Part shown: positions 1-5,063 of the stretch, piece by piece | Position numbering within the stretch: the first letter of the stretch is position 1 | How the letters are laid out: the number at the start of each line of letters is the position of its first letter | Assembly (NCBI GenBank): GCA_938041705.1 | Contig: CALISP010000304.1 | Location: 1-8,604, forward strand | Length of the DNA: 8,604 nt | Origin: an uncultured Cocleimonas sp. | GTDB taxonomy: Bacteria; Pseudomonadota; Gammaproteobacteria; Thiotrichales; Thiotrichaceae | Reading direction: 5' to 3' | The notes under the pieces: model-generated | Databases searched by the model: none | Told to the model about the DNA's origin: nothing | The model's input: only the letters and a program-made list of their open reading frames with translations | Program-made: the position numbers and the translations under genes

Positions 1-920
1 TCGAACCATTTTTTACCAGCATCTTTGTGATCCATCTTAGCAATATCAACTAATGCAGCCATTTCACCTACTTGTTTAGTAGTAAAAGAAGCTTTAGAGA
101 ATGCAGTGTAAGCAGCAGGGTGAGTTTTAGGGAACTTATAGTTCGCCGCTTTCTTCAACCAACCAACTGGTGATCCACATGTCCCATCACCACCGTCTGC
201 AATACGACAATTTGGCTTATGCTCAGGAAATTTAATAAATGTGTAACCTTCTGCATCAGTAAAGTTTGGAGTCCAGTTAAACACAACAGTGCCACGGCCT
301 TCTTTCTTTGCAGATGCAAGCTCTGTCCACAATGAGTCAGCACTACCGGCGAACTTAATAGTCCAGTTTTTATCAAGACCAAGAGCCTTCAGACGCTCAG
401 GCATGAGATCTCCATGCCAGCTTTGTGGGCCTTCTAACCAACGACCTTTTCCACCAGAATCAGCTGTTACGAAGTTTTTGTAACACGCTTCTTCTTTAAG
501 TGCTTCCCAGTTTGGTAAACCAGGACACAAACCTTTTTCAACAACCCAAGTTGGTACACCCATTTCTTCCAGTGTAGTCGCTGCGTGAGTACCAGCGTCA
601 ATAACTCCACCTTTAGCCATCGCATTGTAGAATGACTTACCGAAGGTAGACTGCCAAACTTCGTGTGAAAGTGTTACGTCGCCATTACGAATCGACTCAT
701 ATACAGCCTGTGTATCAGCAGGAACAAACTCAACGTTGCTACCCATGCTTTTAAACATATTACCAAGTACATGAGCCATAACAATTTGACTTGACCAGTT
801 ATGAATTGGGATTACGATAGGCTTGGTGCTATCAGCTGCAAAAGCTGTGCTTGAAACTGCTGCAAGACTTAAGCAACACGTTGCTGCAATTGTTTTTAAA
901 GATTTTTTAAATATATTCAT
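1..920 (-). CDS. Periplasmic substrate-binding protein of a glycine betaine/TMAO-type ABC transporter (partial, C-terminus outside window)
   Basis: The frame opens at an ATG at 918-920 with a GGAG Shine-Dalgarno 7 bases upstream, and gives 306 residues before running off the window edge. Residues 1-29 form a signal peptide: basic NIFKK, a hydrophobic stretch, then AFA as cleavage site. The mature part reads as an OpuAC/ProX-type binding protein, with NWSSQIV (41-47), an EVW near 87-89, GGKGRWLEGPQSWHGD (156-171) and FNWTP (214-218). The many Trp residues are what this family uses to cage a quaternary ammonium or amine oxide. Four Cys (132, 146, 238, 248) could form periplasmic disulfides. Beside a dimethylamine oxidation cluster, TMAO is a likely ligand (TmoX-like), because TMAO is degraded through dimethylamine; glycine betaine or choline remain possible. 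The ligand is inference. The permease and ATPase genes are not visible and could lie beyond position 1. Confidence 0.85.
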   Translation of the reverse strand, partial: MNIFKKSLKTIAATCCLSLAAVSSTAFAADSTKPIVIPIHNWSSQIVMAHVLGNMFKSMGSNVEFVPADTQAVYESIRNGDVTLSHEVWQSTFGKSFYNAMAKGGVIDAGTHAATTLEEMGVPTWVVEKGLCPGLPNWEALKEEACYKNFVTADSGGKGRWLEGPQSWHGDLMPERLKALGLDKNWTIKFAGSADSLWTELASAKKEGRGTVVFNWTPNFTDAEGYTFIKFPEHKPNCRIADGGDGTCGSPVGWLKKAANYKFPKTHPAAYTAFSKASFTTKQVGEMAALVDIAKMDHKDAGKKWF

Positions 921-1012
921 TCTTCACTCCATTATTTATCTATTAAAATTTCTGATTTATTAAAATTAATTTTATTTTAAATTTCCTTTCTTAAATGAGG
1001 AATTGTCGATCT

Positions 1013-1042
1013 TTAATAACTGTAATTTACATTAATTTTCAA
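1013..1042 (-). promoter_or_regulatory. Weak candidate sigma70 promoter for the binding-protein gene
   Basis: On the minus strand TTGAAA (1037-1042) is followed after 18 bp by TATTAA (1013-1018). Both boxes are imperfect and the whole gap is AT-rich, so chance matches are likely. A promoter here would explain separate, high expression of a binding protein that lies 178 bp downstream of the amt transcription unit. Confidence 0.2.
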
Positions 1043-1048
1043 TCATTC

Positions 1049-1073
1049 AAAAAATCATTATTTTTATAAATAA
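1049..1073 (-). terminator. Possible weak terminator after the 54-residue ORF
   Basis: Reading the minus strand, the AT-only hairpin TTATTT/AAATAA (1058-1073) is followed shortly by a run of six T (1049-1054). The stem has no G-C pair, so it would be weak, and read-through from amt into the binding-protein gene is quite possible. Confidence 0.25.
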
Positions 1074-1098
1074 CTTTCCAAAAGATTTAATATCAACA

Positions 1099-1263
1099 TT
1101 AATCATGTTCATTTTCAGCATTTTTCTCAGCTTTAAAAGCTACTGCTAGTGGCACAATCAATAATACTGCCATTATCCAAAACCATAAAGCAGCTCCGCC
1201 TCCTGCAAAAGTAAAAATTGCACCAGCGCCTTCCCATGTTGTAATTGGGCTTGAATTTATCAT
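1099..1263 (-). CDS. 54-residue single-span membrane protein encoded directly after amt
   Basis: This short frame starts at an ATG at 1261-1263, only 5 bp after the amt stop codon, with a good Shine-Dalgarno (AAAGGA, 7 bases before the start), and ends in TAA. The protein begins with a polar, Gly-rich segment (MINSSPITTWEGAGAIF). It then has one hydrophobic helix at about residues 24-43 (ALWFWIMAVLLIVPLAVAF) and ends in a charged tail (KAEKNAENEHD). Positive charges just after the helix suggest the C-terminus is cytoplasmic. There is no signal-peptidase site and I recognise no family. Tight coupling to amt suggests an accessory subunit or small regulator of the transporter, but that is inference from position alone. 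The frame is too well equipped (ribosome site, spacing, clean membrane topology) to be a chance ORF. Confidence 0.75.
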   Translation of the reverse strand: MINSSPITTWEGAGAIFTFAGGGAALWFWIMAVLLIVPLAVAFKAEKNAENEHD

Positions 1264-1268
1264 AATAA

Positions 1269-2591
1269 TTATCCTTTAGTTTTAGGTGTATTTGTAATCA
1301 TTTGTTCTGGGTAAGCATCACCCACTATTTCAACATCCATACCAGCTTCTTGTACTGCATTACTCGCACGTAGAATACCTAATTTTTTCATGACAAATGA
1401 AACCATGAAACCAGGGATGAACCCAAGCGCTGCCATTACTAGCATACCGACAAATTGACCATAAAACGTAATTCCAGGGATCGTTTCAGAAACTGCTGGG
1501 TAACCACCCATAAAGATACCAACGGCTAATAAGCCCCAAACACCACACATACCATGAACTGCGACTGCTCCTACCGCATCATCTATGCCTCGCTTCTCTA
1601 TAAACTTAGCAGCCAGTGGGCCTATGAGACCACCAATGAAAGCAATTACGAATGCTGTACCTGGGTACCATAAATCTAAACCAGCAGCAGCTGAGATAAC
1701 GCCACACAATGCACCAGACATCATCCAGAATGGGTCACGTGTCATTACATAACAGCCGATAATTCCGCCAGCAACAGCCATCAGGGTATTAAATGCAATT
1801 GCAGATAAAGTAGTTGGTTGACCGTAGATATTAGTCCACATCGTTTCGTGGAAACTCACTGCAGTTCCCGGAAAAATCACACAAGCACCTAAGAAGCCGA
1901 AGAAGCCGACCACAATCAGCATCAAACCAGTCGCTGTCATTGGTAAACTATGACCTTTAATAATATTTGCTGAACCATCGCTATTGAACTTTCCAACTCT
2001 TGGACCCAGGTTAATCAACACGCCTAGTGCAAAGAAACCAGAGATCATGTGAACAACGCCCGATGCACCGAAGTCGTGGTAACCTAGTGACTTAGTCATC
2101 CAACCATCATAATGCCAGCCCCAAGAAGCTGACAATACCCATACAACAGAACCCAACAAAACTGCTAAAATGATGAATGCCATCATACGGATACGTTCGA
2201 TTACAGCACCTGATAAAATCGATGCAGTAGTACATGCGAACAATGTAAATGCAGCTACAAATACACCCGATGCATTGTCTTTTAAGTTTGGCCCCATTGC
2301 ATCACTCCAAGGAACACCTCCAGCACCCGCTTCAAAGTTAGGGATGAATCCTGCAGTCATGGCTAAATAAATCCACCAACCGAACATAAAAAAGGTGGGG
2401 ATCATAAATGCAAATGCTAGGATGTTTTTAGTGCCTGATGCTAGGGTGTGTTTAACGCGAGACGCGCCCATTTCATACATCAGGAATCCAGCGTGGATTA
2501 ATACCATAATAGCTGTGGCCCAATAATAATAGACCTCAAGATTTATAGTTGCGCTGGCCTGTATGGCCGCTTTGATTTCCTCAGGTGTCAT
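1269..2591 (-). CDS. amt: Ammonium transporter, Amt/MEP/Rh family
   Basis: The 440-residue protein has the usual length and about eleven hydrophobic helices of the inner-membrane Amt family, which conducts ammonium (and methylammonium) as NH3 plus H+ or NH4+. Landmarks can be aligned by eye with E. coli AmtB. The twin pore histidines are H181 (in DFGASGVVH) and H346 (in AVHGMCGVWG), and the structural Asp is D173. The phenylalanine gates are F118 (LFAC) and F233 (FFGF), and the vestibule Trp is W159. Some features differ: the first helices carry IHAGFLMYEMGASR instead of the usual bacterial IPGLALFYGG, and AmtB S219 aligns with C237. There is no cleavable signal peptide. ATG 2589-2591 overlaps the stop of a 21-codon leader frame and has its own GGAG 10 bases upstream. 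No glnK gene is adjacent, which is unusual. Divergence from the dmm genes suggests uptake of ammonium or methylated ammonium in the same nitrogen response. Confidence 0.93.
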   Translation of the reverse strand: MTPEEIKAAIQASATINLEVYYYWATAIMVLIHAGFLMYEMGASRVKHTLASGTKNILAFAFMIPTFFMFGWWIYLAMTAGFIPNFEAGAGGVPWSDAMGPNLKDNASGVFVAAFTLFACTTASILSGAVIERIRMMAFIILAVLLGSVVWVLSASWGWHYDGWMTKSLGYHDFGASGVVHMISGFFALGVLINLGPRVGKFNSDGSANIIKGHSLPMTATGLMLIVVGFFGFLGACVIFPGTAVSFHETMWTNIYGQPTTLSAIAFNTLMAVAGGIIGCYVMTRDPFWMMSGALCGVISAAAGLDLWYPGTAFVIAFIGGLIGPLAAKFIEKRGIDDAVGAVAVHGMCGVWGLLAVGIFMGGYPAVSETIPGITFYGQFVGMLVMAALGFIPGFMVSFVMKKLGILRASNAVQEAGMDVEIVGDAYPEQMITNTPKTKG

Positions 2592-2653
2592 GATATATAT
2601 TCTCCATAATTATTGATAAATAACATTATCAAAACGTTTAAATTGTTACCCAT
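2588..2653 (-). CDS. 21-residue leader peptide, translationally coupled to amt
   Basis: On the minus strand an AAGGAGG Shine-Dalgarno sits 6 bases before ATG (2651-2653). This is the strongest ribosome site in the window. The frame reads 21 codons and stops at a TGA that overlaps the amt start codon (ATGA). The peptide starts MGNNLNVLIMLFINN: a short hydrophobic core (VLIMLF) and five Asn in total, four of them in the NN pairs at 3-4 and 14-15. Such an arrangement can set amt translation by coupling, act as an attenuation leader, or encode a small membrane peptide. Within it lies the inverted repeat TTGATAA-N6-TTATCAA (2613-2632), which could fold in the mRNA. AT-rich DNA makes Asn codons common, so the Asn content by itself proves little. 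Seen directly: frame, ribosome site and overlap. Function is inferred. Confidence 0.6.
   Translation of the reverse strand: MGNNLNVLIMLFINNYGEYIS
2613..2632. repeat. Inverted repeat TTGATAA-N6-TTATCAA inside the amt leader frame
   Basis: There are perfect 7-bp arms with a 6-bp spacer. In RNA this gives a small AT-rich hairpin between the leader ribosome site and that of amt. As DNA it superficially recalls an FNR/CRP-type site, but the half-site spacing (10 between TTGAT and ATCAA) does not fit either. Confidence 0.5.
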
Positions 2654-2664
2654 AATACTCCTCC

Positions 2665-2690
2665 TTGATTGATACTACTTGTTGATTGAT
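2665..2690. repeat. Direct repeat TTGATTGAT x2, upstream of the amt leader
   Basis: TTGATTGAT occurs at 2665-2673 and again at 2682-2690, 17 bp apart start to start. It lies immediately upstream of, and touching, the leader's Shine-Dalgarno on the amt side. It could be a tandem binding site or simply a local AT-rich duplication. Confidence 0.4.
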
Positions 2691-2897
2691 TTACTTCCTC
2701 TAATTGTACTTTTTGTAAATTAATAAAATAATTTATCATTGTATATATAGCATTAATTTCAATTTATGCATTGTAAAAATGAATACATCAATCGTTTAAT
2801 AACTTGCCTCTTAGAATGCTATTTAAAAATTCTTCGTTATCAAAATAGTATAGTTAAGATATTTAAATATTACCAAAAATAAAATTATATTCCTGAG

Positions 2898-2909
2898 GTG
2901 AATATTCAC
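2898..2909. promoter_or_regulatory. Palindrome GTGAATATTCAC, candidate operator
   Basis: This is a perfect 12-bp palindrome close to the midpoint between the two divergent units, followed 11 bp later by ATTGT-AA-ACAAT (2921-2932). It contains ArgR-like halves (TGAAT and ATTCA) but without the 4-bp centre of an ARG box, so I do not assign it to ArgR. Confidence 0.35.
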
Positions 2910-2950
2910 ACCTTTAGATTATTGTAAACAATCAGTTATTTTTCTTTAGA

Positions 2951-2973
2951 GTAAATTGCAGCGTAAAATTGCA
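2951..2973 (+). repeat. Tandem GTAAATTGCA-like repeats, 12 bp apart
   Basis: GTAAATTGCA (2951-2960) is repeated as GTAAAATTGCA (2963-2973). The period is about one helical turn and the second copy overlaps the candidate -35 box of the dmm promoter, as expected for a tandem regulator site. The match is short and its significance is uncertain. Confidence 0.35.
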
Positions 2974-2996
2974 AAAAATCCTTAAGTAAATATATT
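2969..2996 (+). promoter_or_regulatory. Candidate sigma70 promoter for dmmD
   Basis: TTGCAA (2969-2974) and TATATT (2991-2996) are separated by 16 bp, matching the -35 and -10 consensus at 4 and 5 of 6 positions. Transcription would begin near 3003, leaving a leader of about 250 nt before dmmD. The placement between a tandem repeat upstream and a 16-bp palindrome downstream makes it the best candidate in this gap, but AT-rich DNA yields false matches easily. Confidence 0.35.
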
Positions 2997-3013
2997 TCTG
3001 AGTCTAGACATTT

Positions 3014-3029
3014 TAGGATTTAAATCCTA
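3014..3029. promoter_or_regulatory. Perfect 16-bp palindrome TAGGATTTAAATCCTA, candidate operator
   Basis: Both 8-base arms match with no spacer, and the arms contain G and C, unlike the many trivial AT palindromes around it. It lies about 10 bp after the predicted transcription start, a classic repressor position. The 8-bp palindrome GTCTAGAC (3002-3009) sits just before it. No known operator consensus fits that I recognise. Confidence 0.45.
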
Positions 3030-3080
3030 CTCTATATGCTAGTTAGACAATATAAACTGTTAATTTAGTTTTTGTAACGC

Positions 3081-3097
3081 ATGGCTTAAAGCTATGT
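3081..3097 (+). other. Small hairpin in the dmmD leader
   Basis: CATGGCT-TAA-AGCTATG forms a 7-bp stem with one G-U pair and a 3-base loop. A run of six T follows at 3107-3112, but 9 bases after the stem, too far for a standard intrinsic terminator. It may be part of leader RNA structure. Confidence 0.3.
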
Positions 3098-3253
3098 AAG
3101 TCACGTTTTTTAGCAAGGTAAAAGATTAAACAAATTAAGTTAATCTATCTTAAAGAAGACAATGACAAGAAAAACCAGAACAGGTTTTATAGGATATTAA
3201 TTGCTGAAATTATTAATATTACTTTAATTTTAAAACAACTAAGAGTGAATGAC

Positions 3254-4351
3254 ATGAGTGACAGAGAATCAATATTAGCTTCGCGCCACCGCGCGTTAGG
3301 CTCAGATTTAGAAGATTGGTGCGGTATGGGTACAGCATGGAGTTATGATGCCGATGCTTGTGACGAGCATGACGCTATTCGTGATGCAGCAGGACTGTTT
3401 GATGTATCTGGCCTAAGAAAATTTTGGGTTACAGGACCTGATGCTCAAGCTACCGTAGATCATGCAATTACTCGTGATTTATCTAAAATTGTTCCTGGTC
3501 AGTCTGTTTATGCACTTGTATTAACAGAAGAAGGAACAGTTACTGATGATTGTATCGTGGCATGTTTCAGTAATGAAAAATATCTAGTCGCTCATGGCTC
3601 TGGTCATTGCCAAGAAATGGTTGAAGCATCTGCAAAAGGTAAAAATGTAGAAATTGAGTTTGATGACTCTATTCAAGATCTTGCGTTTCAGGGACCTAAG
3701 TCTTATGAAATTCTTAACCCTCACACACCATATGAGCTAAAAGATCTAAAATACTTCCATCAAGTAGAAACAACCTTATTCGGTCATGATGTCATCATCT
3801 CTCGTACAGGTTATTCTGGTGAGCTCGGCTTTGAAATCTATTCTAAACGCGAAAATATGCCAGAGATTTGGGATACTATTCTTGAGTTGGGCAAAGATAA
3901 AGGTGTTGTTCCTTGTTCTTTTGATTGTTTAGATAAAATCCGTGTTGAAGCGGCTTTATTATTCTACCCATATGACATGCATGAAGAGGTTTCCCCATGG
4001 GGCCTTGGCGTTGACTTTGCTATTTCACGCAATGAAGGTGACTTCCGAGGTAAAGAAGCATTATTTGCTAGTGAAGGTAAAAACAAAGTACAAGTAGTTG
4101 GCGTAATCGTTGATCATAACGAAGCTGCTGAAGAACAAGCAGAATTACATATTGATGGAAAAAAGGTAGGTGTAATCAATAGTCCTGTCTGGTCACATCG
4201 CATGAATAAGTCGATTGCATTAGCACATATTGATCCTGCTCATGCCGCTGTAGGTACTAAATTAGACGTTCGTGGCAACATGAATACAACGGCTGAAATT
4301 CATAGTCTTGCTTTCTATGACCCTGAAAAGAAAAAACCACGTACAATATAA
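3254..4351 (+). CDS. dmmD: GcvT-family tetrahydrofolate-binding subunit of dimethylamine monooxygenase
   Basis: I prefer the ATG at 3254 (365 residues), because AAGAG lies 8 bases upstream of it; the in-frame GTG at 3245 overlaps that ribosome site. The protein is full length for the aminomethyltransferase/T-protein family. It shows the DD pair of the folate domain (GTVTDDCIV, about residues 94-102), the AFQGPKS turn (144-150) and the family signature RTGYSGELGFEIY (184-196). It also shows the RVEAALLFYPYDM segment (230-242) and a C-terminal GCV_T_C domain beginning near 280. It is first in the dmmDABC order. The P. mendocina N-demethylase is known to contain tetrahydrofolate, so this subunit probably captures the formaldehyde released from dimethylamine as methylene-THF. 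It is not the glycine-cleavage T protein, since no gcvH or gcvP lies nearby. A terminator hairpin follows it. Confidence 0.85.
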   Translation: MSDRESILASRHRALGSDLEDWCGMGTAWSYDADACDEHDAIRDAAGLFDVSGLRKFWVTGPDAQATVDHAITRDLSKIVPGQSVYALVLTEEGTVTDDCIVACFSNEKYLVAHGSGHCQEMVEASAKGKNVEIEFDDSIQDLAFQGPKSYEILNPHTPYELKDLKYFHQVETTLFGHDVIISRTGYSGELGFEIYSKRENMPEIWDTILELGKDKGVVPCSFDCLDKIRVEAALLFYPYDMHEEVSPWGLGVDFAISRNEGDFRGKEALFASEGKNKVQVVGVIVDHNEAAEEQAELHIDGKKVGVINSPVWSHRMNKSIALAHIDPAHAAVGTKLDVRGNMNTTAEIHSLAFYDPEKKKPRTI

Positions 4352-4370
4352 TTTTTCTTTTTTTAATTTC

Positions 4371-4397
4371 AAAACCCGACTTAATCAGTCGGGTTTT
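4371..4397 (+). terminator. Strong intrinsic terminator hairpin between dmmD and dmmA
   Basis: AAAACCCGACT (4371-4381), loop TAATC and AGTCGGGTTTT (4387-4397) form a perfect 11-bp stem with a GC-rich core and a TTTT end. It is symmetrical (A-run before, T-run after) and could act in both directions. It lies inside what is otherwise a single cluster, 46 bp before the dmmA start and with no obvious promoter in between, so it probably lowers dmmABC transcription relative to dmmD rather than blocking it. Confidence 0.85.
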
Positions 4398-4442
4398 GCT
4401 GATCTCTATTTTAAAACGCAATAAGCACTAGGAGTATTAGGT

Positions 4443-5063
4443 TTGACCGTAGAAGACGAAGAATACATCGACATAAAAAGTAAACCGATTTATGTCCCTT
4501 TAGAGTTTGACCCAAAATCACGTTGGTCTTTATTAATTGCTGAATCAGAAGGCTTAAGAGGCCTAGTTGATCTTTGTAATGATTCATCTGCAATGGAAGC
4601 TACTGCTACCAGTGTTATGTATGCTGGAACTGACGCAGAACAATCTGATGCATTGACGTTTTTCACCAATGACCAATGTAATCTACTTAATCAATTTGAA
4701 ACTCAAGATTCGCTTTTAGCAGCACTACCCCAAGTTCTGGCCAATAGCAAAATGGGCTTACGTCTATATATATGCGGCTCAGAAGCCTTTATTTGGAAAG
4801 TCGCTAAAATTGCTCGTGATGCTGGCATGAATAAAAGTGAATACAACTTAAAGTTAATAGGCTCTAAAGCACGCAGAGTATATTGCCCTCATTGTGAAAT
4901 TATAAATGAAGGTGTCACTACCGATATTCACGAATGTCAGGGATGCAATCTGTCATTAGTTAATTGCAATCACTTCTCTCGAGAGATGAGTGCCTATCTA
5001 GGATATCGAGTTGACGCAGAAGTACATGGTGAAATGCCAGAAAGACAGGAGTTATATAAATGA
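4443..5063 (+). CDS. dmmA: Dimethylamine monooxygenase subunit DmmA-like, zinc-ribbon protein
   Basis: Translation most likely starts at TTG 4443: AGGAG (4430-4434) is 8 bases upstream, and the first in-frame ATG comes about 50 codons later. The 206-residue protein has an N-terminal domain ending in LRLYICGSEAFIWKVAKIA (106-124), reminiscent of the CGP segment at the end of the NAD(P) domain of ferredoxin reductases. A compact zinc ribbon follows, with C148-x2-C151 and C165-x2-C168 (CPHC...CQGC). This matches the small DmmA-like family; in the characterised N-demethylase it would correspond to the small subunit of less clear role. Plausible jobs are a structural bridge or an electron-transfer contact between the reductase and the haem subunit. 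Its stop overlaps the dmmB start (ATGA), so the two are translationally coupled. No haem, flavin or iron-sulfur motif is visible. Family assignment is by gene order and Cys pattern. Confidence 0.8.
   Translation: MTVEDEEYIDIKSKPIYVPLEFDPKSRWSLLIAESEGLRGLVDLCNDSSAMEATATSVMYAGTDAEQSDALTFFTNDQCNLLNQFETQDSLLAALPQVLANSKMGLRLYICGSEAFIWKVAKIARDAGMNKSEYNLKLIGSKARRVYCPHCEIINEGVTTDIHECQGCNLSLVNCNHFSREMSAYLGYRVDAEVHGEMPERQELYK

Larger units (their letters stand above)
2654..3253. other. 600-bp divergent control region between the amt and dmm units
   Basis: No convincing longer reading frame is present on either strand. The region is strongly AT-rich and carries several ordered elements. There is a 9-bp direct repeat near the amt leader (2665-2690), a GTGAATATTCAC palindrome (2898-2909), and ATTGT-AA-ACAAT (2921-2932). 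Tandem GTAAATTGCA-like repeats (2951-2973) overlap a candidate dmm promoter (2969-2996). Beyond that lie a 16-bp palindrome (3014-3029), a leader hairpin (3081-3097) and a 12-codon minimal frame (3162-3200). The length and density of symmetric sites suggest that at least one transcription factor controls both directions, but no regulator gene is in the window. I found no clear sigma54 (TGGCAC-N5-TTGC) promoter. Confidence 0.6.

Noticed and set aside
155..483. Open frames on both strands within the binding-protein gene
   Set aside because: The continuous 306-codon minus-strand frame with signal peptide and family motifs explains this region.
961..974. 14-bp palindrome TAAAATTAATTTTA
   Set aside because: It is composed only of A and T in a very AT-rich gap; such palindromes arise readily by chance.
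2613..2632. FNR- or CRP-type box
   Set aside because: The TTGAT and ATCAA halves are 10 bp apart, not the 4 bp (FNR) or 6 bp (CRP) needed, and the site lies inside the leader frame.
2898..2909. ArgR box
   Set aside because: The halves match but the 4-bp centre is missing, so the geometry is wrong.
3245..3247. GTG as dmmD start
   Set aside because: It coincides with the ribosome site AAGAG; the ATG at 3254 has correct spacing from that site.
2654..3253. Sigma54 (NtrC-dependent) promoter for amt or dmmD
   Set aside because: Expected for nitrogen genes, but I found no TGGCAC-N5-TTGC arrangement; the TTGC occurrences near 2956 and 2969 lack the -24 element.
4411..4593. 60-codon minus-strand frame across the dmmD-dmmA spacer
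   Set aside because: It overlaps the strongly supported dmmA start and has no ribosome site or family resemblance.
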